Part shown: in pieces, positions 57,452-64,000 of the stretch
How the letters are laid out: each line of letters starts with the position of its first letter
Numbering within the stretch: the first letter of the stretch is position 1
Source of the DNA: Verrucomicrobiota bacterium
GTDB lineage: Bacteria > Verrucomicrobiota > Verrucomicrobiia > Opitutales > Opitutaceae
Length of the DNA: 64,000 nt
Assembly: GCA_023399155.1 (NCBI GenBank)
Contig: JAEWQP010000016.1
Span: forward strand, 62,001 to 126,000
Reading direction: 5' to 3'
Notes under the pieces: generated by a model
What the model saw: only the letters and a program-made list of their open reading frames with translations
What the model was told of the DNA's origin: nothing
Databases searched by the model: none
Program-made: the position numbers and the translations under genes

Positions 57452-58198
57452 TCAGGAGCGGGGAGGGTTGAGCGCGGGCACCAGCACGAGGCTGAGCTCC
57501 ACGCGATCGTTGGCATTGCTCGTCGGCGGCCGCCCTGTCAGCGGCATCGTATCGGCAAAACCGGTGACGCGATCAAACTTGTCCGCCGCCACGGCGAAAT
57601 GCTGAAGCCCGCGGCGCACGGCGTTGGCCCGGTCGGCGGAGAGTTCCCAGCCGGTGTATTCAGGGCGTGGAGGCTCGAATCCCGCGGCGACATGGCCGTC
57701 GATGCGCACCGAGAACGGCCGCTGCGCGAGCACCCAGGCGAGATTTTCCACCACGAATGTCCCCCACTCGGTGAACTCAGCCGAGGCGCCCTTGAACACG
57801 GGGCGGTCCGCGCGGTCGTAGATGATCACGCGGAGGCCGTCGTTGGTCACGGTCACGTCCACGGGCGTGTTGGTCTGCGTGTCCTCGACCGCGAGCATGC
57901 GATAGAAGTCGCGCGCGAGCTTGTTGAGCAGGGTCACCTCGCTGAGCGAGGACTCGCTCTTCTCGTCGGTGGACGCGCCCGAGGACTCGGCTTCGCCGGC
58001 ACCCGCGGTGAGCACGCCGGTCGAGTAGTCCATGGGCGCGTTGAAGGGATTCTGGAAATAGCGGGAGGTCGCGATGAGGATCTCCTCATCCTGGGCGGAG
58101 ATCCAGAGCACCATGAACAGCGCCATCATCGCGGTGACGAAGTCGGCGTACGCCACCTTCCATGCACCGCCGTGATGCTCGTGCTTTTTCTTGCCCAT
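57452..58198 (-). CDS. motB: Flagellar motor stator protein MotB
   Basis: MotB is the peptidoglycan-anchored stator subunit. The 248-residue protein has a cytoplasmic His/Lys-rich tip, then one membrane helix with the ion-binding Asp19 in Val-Ala-Tyr-Ala-Asp-Phe-Val-Thr-Ala-Met-Met-Ala-Leu-Phe-Met-Val-Leu-Trp. An OmpA-like domain follows (about 145-240; Ile-Asp-Gly-His and Trp-Glu-Leu-Ser-Ala-Asp-Arg-Ala). The Tyr-Ala-Asp-Phe-Val pattern with Ala/Met neighbours is like proton-type motors, but ion choice cannot be proved. A GGGGAG ribosome binding site precedes the ATG. It follows motA by 12 bp. Confidence 0.95.
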   Translation of the reverse strand: MGKKKHEHHGGAWKVAYADFVTAMMALFMVLWISAQDEEILIATSRYFQNPFNAPMDYSTGVLTAGAGEAESSGASTDEKSESSLSEVTLLNKLARDFYRMLAVEDTQTNTPVDVTVTNDGLRVIIYDRADRPVFKGASAEFTEWGTFVVENLAWVLAQRPFSVRIDGHVAAGFEPPRPEYTGWELSADRANAVRRGLQHFAVAADKFDRVTGFADTMPLTGRPPTSNANDRVELSLVLVPALNPPRS

Positions 58199-58210
58199 GG
58201 CGCGCTCCCC

Positions 58211-59074
58211 TTACTTCGCGGCGAGGGCGGCCTTGAGGGCGTGCTCGAGCTCGTCTGACGGGGGCACGAGCGAGGCGTCGAGGCTGCGGCGCGCGATCTC
58301 GATTGCCATGATGGGAGCGAGACCGCGGGCAAACGACGAGATCGCCGTCGCCATCGCCTGGTAGTACTTGGTCTCCGACTCCTCGTTGAACTTGATGCGG
58401 TTCGCGAGGGGATTGACGAAGCCGTAGGCGCCCAGCACGCCGAGGAACGTACCGGTGAGCGCCGCCGCCACCTTCTCGCCCACGGCCTCGGGGCCCTCGG
58501 CGATGGCGTTCATCGTGTTGATGATGCCGAGCACGGCCGCGATGATCCCGATGCCGGGAAGTGAGTCGCCCACGAGCTGCAGCACCGTGATCGGCGCATG
58601 GCCCTCCTGCTCCTTGGTGTCGATCTCGGCCTGGAGAAGCGGCTGGAGCTGGTCCGGCTTGATCTTTCCGTCGATGATCGGCTTGAGGCCGTTGCAGAGG
58701 AAGTCGAGGCGGTGCTGGTTCGCGAGAAACCGCGGGTACTTGCGAAAGATCGCGCTGTTCTCGGGGTTGGAGACGTGCTCGTCGAGGGCGATGAGGCCGC
58801 TCTTCTTGCCCGTCATGAAAAGCTCATAGAGGATCTTGAACAGATCCAGGTAGTCCTCGCGTCCCGGCAATGCGCCCTTCAACGCCACGAGCGTGGCATG
58901 GATCACGTCGGTGAGGACCTTCTTGGGACTGGCCACCACCAGCACCCCGCCGGCGATGCCACCGATCACGATGAACTCGGATATATGCATCAGCAAGGCG
59001 GGGTGTCCGCCGGCGACCATGAAGCCGCCGATGGTTGCGCCAAGCACGAGGAAATACCCGATCAGGATCAACAT
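58211..59074 (-). CDS. motA: Flagellar motor stator protein MotA
   Basis: MotA forms the ring of the proton-conducting stator around MotB. The 287-residue protein has four membrane helices (about 3-21, 30-52, 170-190, 203-225), a large cytoplasmic loop with the charged rotor-facing residues, and the conserved Pro-Gly-Ile-Gly-Ile-Ile-Ala-Ala-Val-Leu-Gly and Gly-Thr-Phe-Leu-Gly-Val-Leu-x-Ala-Tyr-Gly-Phe blocks. It lies 15 bp downstream of fliA. Confidence 0.96.
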   Translation of the reverse strand: MLILIGYFLVLGATIGGFMVAGGHPALLMHISEFIVIGGIAGGVLVVASPKKVLTDVIHATLVALKGALPGREDYLDLFKILYELFMTGKKSGLIALDEHVSNPENSAIFRKYPRFLANQHRLDFLCNGLKPIIDGKIKPDQLQPLLQAEIDTKEQEGHAPITVLQLVGDSLPGIGIIAAVLGIINTMNAIAEGPEAVGEKVAAALTGTFLGVLGAYGFVNPLANRIKFNEESETKYYQAMATAISSFARGLAPIMAIEIARRSLDASLVPPSDELEHALKAALAAK

Positions 59075-59089
59075 GGGCCGGAAGCACGC

Positions 59090-59890
59090 CTACTTGTGCA
59101 TGATATTCGTCAGATACGTGCGCAGGCTGAGGATTGCCTGCGAATGGATCTGGCAGATGCGCGACTCGGTCAGCCCGAACACCGCGGCGATTTCGGCCAG
59201 CCGCATGTCCTCGTAGTAATACATCGCGAGCACCTTGCGCGGCACCTCGGGAAGCTGGTTGATGCGCTCGGCCACCAGCACCTTGAGCTCATCCTTCTCC
59301 ATCTTGTCGGTGACCGTGGTGAGCGTGTCGTCCGCGATCACCTCATAAAGGTTGGTGTCGTCGCCGTCGTCGCCGCTGGGGCTGTGGTCGAGCGGCAGGA
59401 AGCTGATCGGCCGCACCTCGTCCATGAGTTCCTCGTACTCCTGGGGCGAGAGCTGCAGCTCGCCGCGCACCTCGTCCTCGGTCGCGGGGCGCCCGAGCTT
59501 CTGCTCGAGTTCCTCGACCGTCTTGCGCAGGCGCTTGAAATTGGTCCGGGCGTTGCGCGGCATCCAGTCCATCCGGCGCAACTCGTCGAGAATGGCCCCG
59601 CGGATACGCATCGCCGCATAGGAGCCGAACGACTTCTTCTGCGTGGGGTCGTACTTCTTCAACGCGGCGATCAGTCCGGCGAGGCCCACGCTGTAGAGGT
59701 CCTCCTCCTCGATGTGCGGCGGCAGGTTGATCTTGATGCGGGCAACGATCGACTTGACGATCGGCAGGTAGAGCTGAAGCAGCTCCTCCTGGGATTCGGG
59801 CGGCGTGGCCGTGGCCTTCTTGTAGACCTTTGCAACGCGCGAGCGGCTGAAAGGGGCTTCGGCGGTTGAGGAGGTTTCGGCGTGCTTCAT
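59090..59890 (-). CDS. fliA: Flagellar sigma factor FliA (sigma-28)
   Basis: FliA directs transcription of late flagellar genes. The 266-residue protein has sigma regions 2 (Glu-Glu-Glu-Asp-Leu-Tyr-Ser-Val-Gly-Leu-Ala-Gly-Leu, then Arg-Ile-Arg-Gly-Ala-Ile-Leu-Asp-Glu-Leu-Arg, which is typical of the FliA/WhiG group), 3 (Arg-Pro-Ala-Thr-Glu-Asp-Glu-Val) and 4 (Leu-Ala-Glu-Ile-Ala-Ala-Val-Phe-Gly-Leu-Thr-Glu-Ser-Arg-Ile-Cys-Gln-Ile-His). It lies directly before motA-motB. The matching -10 seen before flgF suggests FliA acts on that operon. FlgM is not in the window. Confidence 0.95.
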   Translation of the reverse strand: MKHAETSSTAEAPFSRSRVAKVYKKATATPPESQEELLQLYLPIVKSIVARIKINLPPHIEEEDLYSVGLAGLIAALKKYDPTQKKSFGSYAAMRIRGAILDELRRMDWMPRNARTNFKRLRKTVEELEQKLGRPATEDEVRGELQLSPQEYEELMDEVRPISFLPLDHSPSGDDGDDTNLYEVIADDTLTTVTDKMEKDELKVLVAERINQLPEVPRKVLAMYYYEDMRLAEIAAVFGLTESRICQIHSQAILSLRTYLTNIMHK

Positions 59891-60245
59891 TGATCCTCGG
59901 CGGGTTCCAGGGTGGGTTGGGCGGGACAGAATCGCGATTCAGGCGAGGCACGCACGTGCAGCCAAAGCGTCCGCGGCGGGCGGTGTGTGCGGAGCATGGG
60001 AAGTGACGTCGGATGCCTGATTCACGTCTAGGGCCTTGTAAAAGCACCAGCGGTGCCAGCAAGAAGCAAGCTCTGGTAACCGTTTTTATTACAGTGAGTT
60101 AAACACGAATGAGTATTTTCCTCCATGGATGGCGCGCTAGAGGATCGGCAGAAACTTCCCCCAAGGCCGGAGCAAAGTGCCGCACCCCGGATGAGTAGTC
60201 TTCCCGCCATTCCCTGGCTCGATTCCTCCATGAATGCCTCCCGGT
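59891..60245. other. AT-richer spacer between the flhF and fliA units
   Basis: This 355-bp stretch holds no gene. Bases 60060-60125 are unusually AT-rich for the window (with runs of T and A at 60080-60090), as expected of a promoter or transcript end. The possible sigma-54 site at 60043-60058 lies within it. Confidence 0.45.
60043..60058 (-). promoter_or_regulatory. Sigma-54-like promoter for fliA-motAB
   Basis: On the minus strand TGGCACCGCTGGTGCT keeps the GG-N10-GC spacing of sigma-54 promoters and matches the TGGCAC half fully and the TTGCT half at four of five bases. The implied leader to the fliA ATG is about 140 bases. The site is also partly palindromic, so chance cannot be excluded. 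Confidence 0.4.
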
Positions 60246-60506
60246 TTACGATTTCGGGCCCGCCGCGGCGGTTTTCTTCATGGCCTCGGCCGTGGCCTCG
60301 TTGATGCGCGCGTTGCGCCTTTCCTCCAGGGAGGCATTCACCGATCGTACCATGTATCCGTACAACCACCGACAAAGCAGCGCCGCGAAGACCGCACCGA
60401 GCGCAGCCTCCATCACCGTTCGCACCGGATCGCGACCGACCGCGACACCCGCGGCGCCGATCGCGGCGAAGGCGACGAAGCCGCCCAGAGCCATGAGGAA
60501 TTTCAT
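60246..60506 (-). CDS. Small two-helix membrane protein coupled to flhF
   Basis: I do not recognise this 86-residue protein. From the ATG at 60506 it has two hydrophobic helices (about 4-24 and 30-50) and a charged C-terminal helix (about 55-80). Its start overlaps the flhF stop codon as ATGA, so translation is coupled. In many polar flagellates flhG (fleN) follows flhF; here this gene takes that place. The frame is open upstream to 60662, but only inside flhF. Confidence 0.7.
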   Translation of the reverse strand: MKFLMALGGFVAFAAIGAAGVAVGRDPVRTVMEAALGAVFAALLCRWLYGYMVRSVNASLEERRNARINEATAEAMKKTAAAGPKS

Positions 60507-61627
60507 GCGCGGCCTCCTTCCGGCCCCGCGACCTGCGCGAGCCCGCGCGGAAAGGTGCGCGCGAGCAGCGCGCCAAACACATCCTCCTCGATCTCGCCCG
60601 CCGGACTGGGTCCGGCGCTGAGGAAGAGTGGACGCAGCCCGCTCTGCAACACGAAGCGCCACAACTTGCCCGGGCGGCGGACCTCGTCGAGATGGGTGAA
60701 GACCATGTGCGTCGCCCCGCAGGCGCGGCCCATCTCGATGGTGTCCGCGACGACCTCGCTCTCGGCCGCTGCATTCACCACCAGGATACGCGTGTCCACG
60801 TGCAGCGCGTCGAGCATGCCCGCCAGGTGCTTGTGCTCGGCATGGGCGTCGAGCCCCACGCCGGGGATGTCGATGTAGAGGAGCGAGCTGCGGTCGAACT
60901 CGTCGACCTCCGAGGCCGAGCGGAGCAGCGGCGCCCCGAGCACCTCGGCGAAGGCCGCGAGCCCGTCGCTCGCATTCGGCTGCTCGCCGTCAAGCTTGAG
61001 GATCGCGGGCTTGCGCGCGTGCACGAAGACGTCGAGCGCGACGGCCTTGCAGAGTGCGGTCGTCTTCCCCGCCCCGCAGGTGCCCAGGTAGACGCGGCGC
61101 GGCCCCGCCGGGCGGCGCGGCACGCGGTCGTAGTGACGGCGCAACCACGCGACGAGATGGGCCAGCGCCTCGGGCAGCGGCGTACGCTCCCAGTCCAGCC
61201 CGGGCGTCTCCGCCCGCACCCGGTCGATGAGTGTCTCGTCCAGCCCGCTGGCACGCAGGAGCGAAATGGAGCGTCGCGGCGAGGCCGGCTCCACCGCGGC
61301 GGCGGCGGGCACGAAGGCGGCCGGCGCGGCCGATGCGGCGAGCAGCTGCTCGGCGGGGGATTCCTCCGCGGCCGAACCCGAAACCGGGGTTGCGGGCCCG
61401 TGGACCTCGACGATCACCTCCAGACGCGGCTTCTGCAGGAAGCGCGCGAGCCCGCCGGCCTCGATCTGGCGGACGGACATCACGCGCGCGGCGGCGCCGA
61501 AGCGCTCCTGCACAAGACGGACGGCCTCCGCCGCGGAACGGACGACGAGGCGGTACTGGACGGGCGCCGCTGCCGTCGCAGGCGGCGTGGAGGCGGGTGT
61601 TTCGGCTTTGCGGGTGGCCTGGGCCAT
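60503..61627 (-). CDS. flhF: Flagellar biosynthesis GTPase FlhF
   Basis: FlhF is an SRP-type GTPase that controls flagellar number and placement, often polar. The 374-residue protein has a basic Ala/Pro-rich N-terminus, a middle helical N domain, and the G domain with P-loop Gly-Thr-Cys-Gly-Ala-Gly-Lys-Thr-Thr (about residue 183), then Ile-Asp-Ile-Pro-Gly-Val (in place of Asp-Thr-Ala-Gly) and Thr-His-Leu-Asp-Glu (for Thr-Lys-Leu-Asp). The Pro in the Asp-Ile-Pro-Gly motif and His in the Thr-His-Leu-Asp box depart from the consensus and might lower GTPase activity. It follows flhA by 25 bp. Confidence 0.88.
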   Translation of the reverse strand: MAQATRKAETPASTPPATAAAPVQYRLVVRSAAEAVRLVQERFGAAARVMSVRQIEAGGLARFLQKPRLEVIVEVHGPATPVSGSAAEESPAEQLLAASAAPAAFVPAAAAVEPASPRRSISLLRASGLDETLIDRVRAETPGLDWERTPLPEALAHLVAWLRRHYDRVPRRPAGPRRVYLGTCGAGKTTALCKAVALDVFVHARKPAILKLDGEQPNASDGLAAFAEVLGAPLLRSASEVDEFDRSSLLYIDIPGVGLDAHAEHKHLAGMLDALHVDTRILVVNAAAESEVVADTIEMGRACGATHMVFTHLDEVRRPGKLWRFVLQSGLRPLFLSAGPSPAGEIEEDVFGALLARTFPRGLAQVAGPEGGRA

Positions 61628-61652
61628 GGGTCAGAGGGTCTGGGTGTGCGTA

Positions 61653-63860
61653 TCAGGCCGCGGCGGCCGCGGCGGCTTGTGCGGGTGCGACCTGCATCTG
61701 GGCGCCGCGCAGTCCTCCTGCGGGCAGCGAAATGATGCCGAACGTGCGGATCTCGATCTGCGCGGGAAGCTCCTGGTAGCTCAGGACCGCGAGCTTCGGC
61801 AGTGAGGGCTCAAAGAACCGCTTGAAGGCGAGGCGTATCTCCGCGGTGGTGACGAGGATCGGCTGCATCCCCTTCGCGGCCATGTCGCCCGTGCGGGTGT
61901 TGAGTTCGCCCAGCAGGTGCTGCGCGAGCTGCGGGTCGAGCGTGAGCGTGATGTCGTAGGGCGTGCGCTGCACGCGCTGCATCAGGTGCTGCTCGATCCG
62001 GGGATCGAGGGTCACGGCCTCGAGCACGCCCGGAGAGCTCTCGAGATCGCCGACAAAGAACTCGCCCATGCGGCGCCGCACCTGCTCGGAAAGGTCATCC
62101 GGGTTCTTGGATACGTGTGCGAAATCCGCCACGGCCTCGAGCACGAGGGGCAGGTTGCGCACGGAGATGCCCTCGCGCAGCAGGTTCTGCAGCACGCGCT
62201 GGATCACGCCGATGTTGACGAGGTCGGGCAGGAGCTCCGCCACGAGCGTGGGATGCTTCGTCTTGACCACGTCGACCAGCGCCTGGACGTCCTGGCGCGT
62301 GAGCAGGTGATGGGCGTGCTGGCGGAGGGCCTCGGAAAGGTGGGTGACCATGACCGAGCTCGCGTCGACCACGGAGTAGCCGTTGATCTCGGCCGATTTC
62401 CGCTCCTCCTCGCCGATCCAGACCGCGTCGATGCCGAAGACCGGCTCGACGGTCGGGATGCCGCGCAGCTGCACCTTGCTGCCGCCGACGTTCATGGCGA
62501 GCCAGCGCTTCGGCATCAGGCGGCTGCGGCCGATCTCCTTGCCGCGAAGCAGGAACCGGTACTCGTTTGTATCCAGTTCGAGATTATCACGCACCGCGAT
62601 CGGCGGCACGACGAGACCGAGCTCGCGGGCGATGGTCTTGCGCACGCCAGTGATGCGGTCGAGCAGGTCGCCGTTCTGGGCCCGGTCGGCCAGTGCCACC
62701 ACATTGTAGCCGAGCTCGATGGCGAACGGTTCGCTCTCGATGAGCTTCTCGAACTCCGCGCCCAGGGCGGACGGCGCGGGGGCGGCGCCGGGGGCGGGGG
62801 CGCCGGCGGGCCCGGACGTGGCGCGGCCGGCCTCGGCCTTGGCCGGAAGAGCGGTCTCCGCGGCGGCGAGCTGCTCGGCCGCGCGCTTCTTGCGCAGCGA
62901 CCAGCCGAGAAATCCGGTGAAGGCGGAGGTGATGAGGAAGGGTACCATCGGCATGCCCGGCACGATCGCAAACATCCCGAGCATCGCCGAAAGCACGAGC
63001 ATCGCGCGAGGATAGGCCGTGAGCTGGCCGGTGATGTGCGAGCCCAGATCGTCGGTGTTCGACGTGCGCGTGACGAGCACACCCGCGGCGAGCGAAACGA
63101 TCAGCGCGGGAATCTGCGAGACCAGGCCGTCGCCGATCGAGAGCAGCGTGAACTTCTCCATCGACTCGGTCACCGAGAGATCCATCTGCAGCACGCCGAT
63201 GATGATGCCGCCGACCACGTTGATCAGCGTGATGATGATGCCCGCCATGGCATCGCCGCGCACGAACTTCGAGGCGCCGTCCATCGCGCCGTAAAAGTCG
63301 GCCTCCTTCTGGATCTTCAACCGGCGCTTCGTGGCCGTGCCCTCGTCGATCAGGCCCGCGTTCAGTTCGGCGTCGATCGCCATCTGCTTGCCGGGCATCG
63401 CATCGAGGGTGAAGCGCGCGGCCACCTCGGCGATGCGCCCCGCGCCCTTCGTGATCACGACGAAGTTGATCACGACCAGGATCAGGAACACCACCGAGCC
63501 GACCACGTAGTTGCCGCGCACGACAAAACTGCCGAACGCCTCGATCACGTCACCGGCGAAGCCGTCGAGGAGGATGAGGCGCGTGGACGCGATGTTCAGC
63601 CCCAGGCGGAAGAGCGTGACGCCGAGCAGGATCGTGGGAAAACTGGAGAACTCCGGCGCGTCCTTCACGTAGATGATCGTGAGCAGGATGAGCAGCGAGA
63701 TGCCGATGCTCCCGGCGAGCAGCACATCGAGCAGCGCGGCCGGCACCGGGATGATCATCAGCACCACCGTGCCGAAGAGCGCGGCGGTGAGCATGAGGTC
63801 TCCGCTGGTGAGCAGACTGGCGAGACCGCGACGTTTGGGCAGGGAGGTGGGGTTGCTCAT
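61653..63860 (-). CDS. flhA: Flagellar export gate protein FlhA
   Basis: FlhA forms the nonameric export gate. The 735-residue protein has about eight membrane helices (20-330), the FHIPEP signature region between helices (Ala-Gly-Arg-Ile-Ala-Glu-Val-Ala-Ala-Arg-Phe-Thr-Leu-Asp-Ala-Met-Pro-Gly-Lys-Gln), an Ala/Pro linker (about 345-375) and the four-part cytoplasmic ring domain. The end is an Ala-rich tail. The start overlaps the flhB stop as ATGA. Confidence 0.97.
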   Translation of the reverse strand: MSNPTSLPKRRGLASLLTSGDLMLTAALFGTVVLMIIPVPAALLDVLLAGSIGISLLILLTIIYVKDAPEFSSFPTILLGVTLFRLGLNIASTRLILLDGFAGDVIEAFGSFVVRGNYVVGSVVFLILVVINFVVITKGAGRIAEVAARFTLDAMPGKQMAIDAELNAGLIDEGTATKRRLKIQKEADFYGAMDGASKFVRGDAMAGIIITLINVVGGIIIGVLQMDLSVTESMEKFTLLSIGDGLVSQIPALIVSLAAGVLVTRTSNTDDLGSHITGQLTAYPRAMLVLSAMLGMFAIVPGMPMVPFLITSAFTGFLGWSLRKKRAAEQLAAAETALPAKAEAGRATSGPAGAPAPGAAPAPSALGAEFEKLIESEPFAIELGYNVVALADRAQNGDLLDRITGVRKTIARELGLVVPPIAVRDNLELDTNEYRFLLRGKEIGRSRLMPKRWLAMNVGGSKVQLRGIPTVEPVFGIDAVWIGEEERKSAEINGYSVVDASSVMVTHLSEALRQHAHHLLTRQDVQALVDVVKTKHPTLVAELLPDLVNIGVIQRVLQNLLREGISVRNLPLVLEAVADFAHVSKNPDDLSEQVRRRMGEFFVGDLESSPGVLEAVTLDPRIEQHLMQRVQRTPYDITLTLDPQLAQHLLGELNTRTGDMAAKGMQPILVTTAEIRLAFKRFFEPSLPKLAVLSYQELPAQIEIRTFGIISLPAGGLRGAQMQVAPAQAAAAAAA

Positions 63861-64000
63861 GCGAGGAAGCCGAGGCGGCGGGCCTTGAGCCGGTGGAAGT
63901 AGTAGCGATGCGTGCGGTAGACGAAGCCGAGGATCTCGGCCACGGCCTGGTAGAGCTGGACGGGGATCTCCTTGCCCACCTGGCCGTACTTGTAGAGCGC
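63857..64000 (-). CDS. flhB: Flagellar export protein FlhB, C-terminal end only
   Basis: The minus-strand frame entering from the right edge encodes 47 residues: Ala-Leu-Tyr-Lys-Tyr-Gly-Gln-Val-Gly-Lys-Glu-Ile-Pro-Val-Gln-Leu-Tyr-Gln, then Ala-Val-Ala-Glu-Ile-Leu and Val-Tyr-Arg. This is the end of the FlhB/YscU cytoplasmic domain, after the Asn-Pro-Thr-His self-cleavage site, which lies outside the window. The stop codon overlaps the flhA ATG as ATGA. Confidence 0.93.
   Translation of the reverse strand, partial: ALYKYGQVGKEIPVQLYQAVAEILGFVYRTHRYYFHRLKARRLGFLA

Noticed and set aside
1..64000. CRISPR arrays, tRNA or rRNA genes, insertion sequences, prophage
   Set aside because: No regularly spaced direct repeats, cloverleaf or rRNA segments, transposase or phage-type genes were seen on either strand.

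Overview
The window is GC-rich chromosomal DNA, with no rRNA, tRNA, CRISPR array or insertion sequence seen. Gene content suggests a flagellated, Gram-negative member of the Verrucomicrobiota, most like the Opitutaceae. The pointers are an Oar-type TonB-dependent receptor, a LacI regulator, a GH94 phosphorylase, a Tat-exported Gfo/Idh oxidoreductase, a complete FliW-CsrA-flagellin module, small Cys-rich proteins of a kind I associate with this phylum, and intergenic repeat debris. The taxonomic call is inference from protein style, not from a marker gene.

1-5.6 kb (+): the end of a sialate O-acetylesterase, a metallophosphoesterase, then accB-accC followed by an Asp23/Gls24-family gene and an AmaP-like membrane protein. 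5.6-6.05 kb is a repeat-rich spacer ahead of thiE. 6.9-15.4 kb (-): manA, grpE, dnaJ, purN, prmA and a 1107-residue TonB-dependent receptor closed by a clear intrinsic terminator. 15.5-20.6 kb (+): ftsK, a RodZ-like protein and a secreted protein of unknown function.

20.8-31.8 kb: an EEP-family membrane protein; a divergent pair of Tat-signal Gfo/Idh oxidoreductase and GH94 phosphorylase; a conserved unknown protein; deoC; an ECF sigma factor translationally coupled to a small membrane protein and followed by a bactofilin-like/RDD membrane protein; and a two-ACT-domain protein. 32.0-36.3 kb (-): a response regulator, then a coupled NfeD protease, short NfeD and flotillin FloA set, then a small membrane protein.

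36.9-46.3 kb (-) is a flagellar operon read as flgF-flgG-flgA-flgH-flgI-flgJ-flgN-flgK-flgL-fliW-csrA-flagellin-zinc-ribbon gene. It has a sigma-28-like promoter in front of flgF and a 16-bp perfect-stem terminator at the far end. The flagellin leader carries three GGA motifs, one inside the ribosome binding site, which fits CsrA repression relieved by FliW. 46.4-56.9 kb holds a CHAD protein, a LacI regulator, a small membrane protein, an HrpA-type helicase, rsmG, a HAD hydrolase and a PAS hybrid histidine kinase. 57.1-64 kb (-) is a second flagellar block: flhB (cut by the window edge)-flhA-flhF-small membrane protein, then fliA-motA-motB-small Cys-motif protein. The hook, C-ring and most export genes are not in the window.
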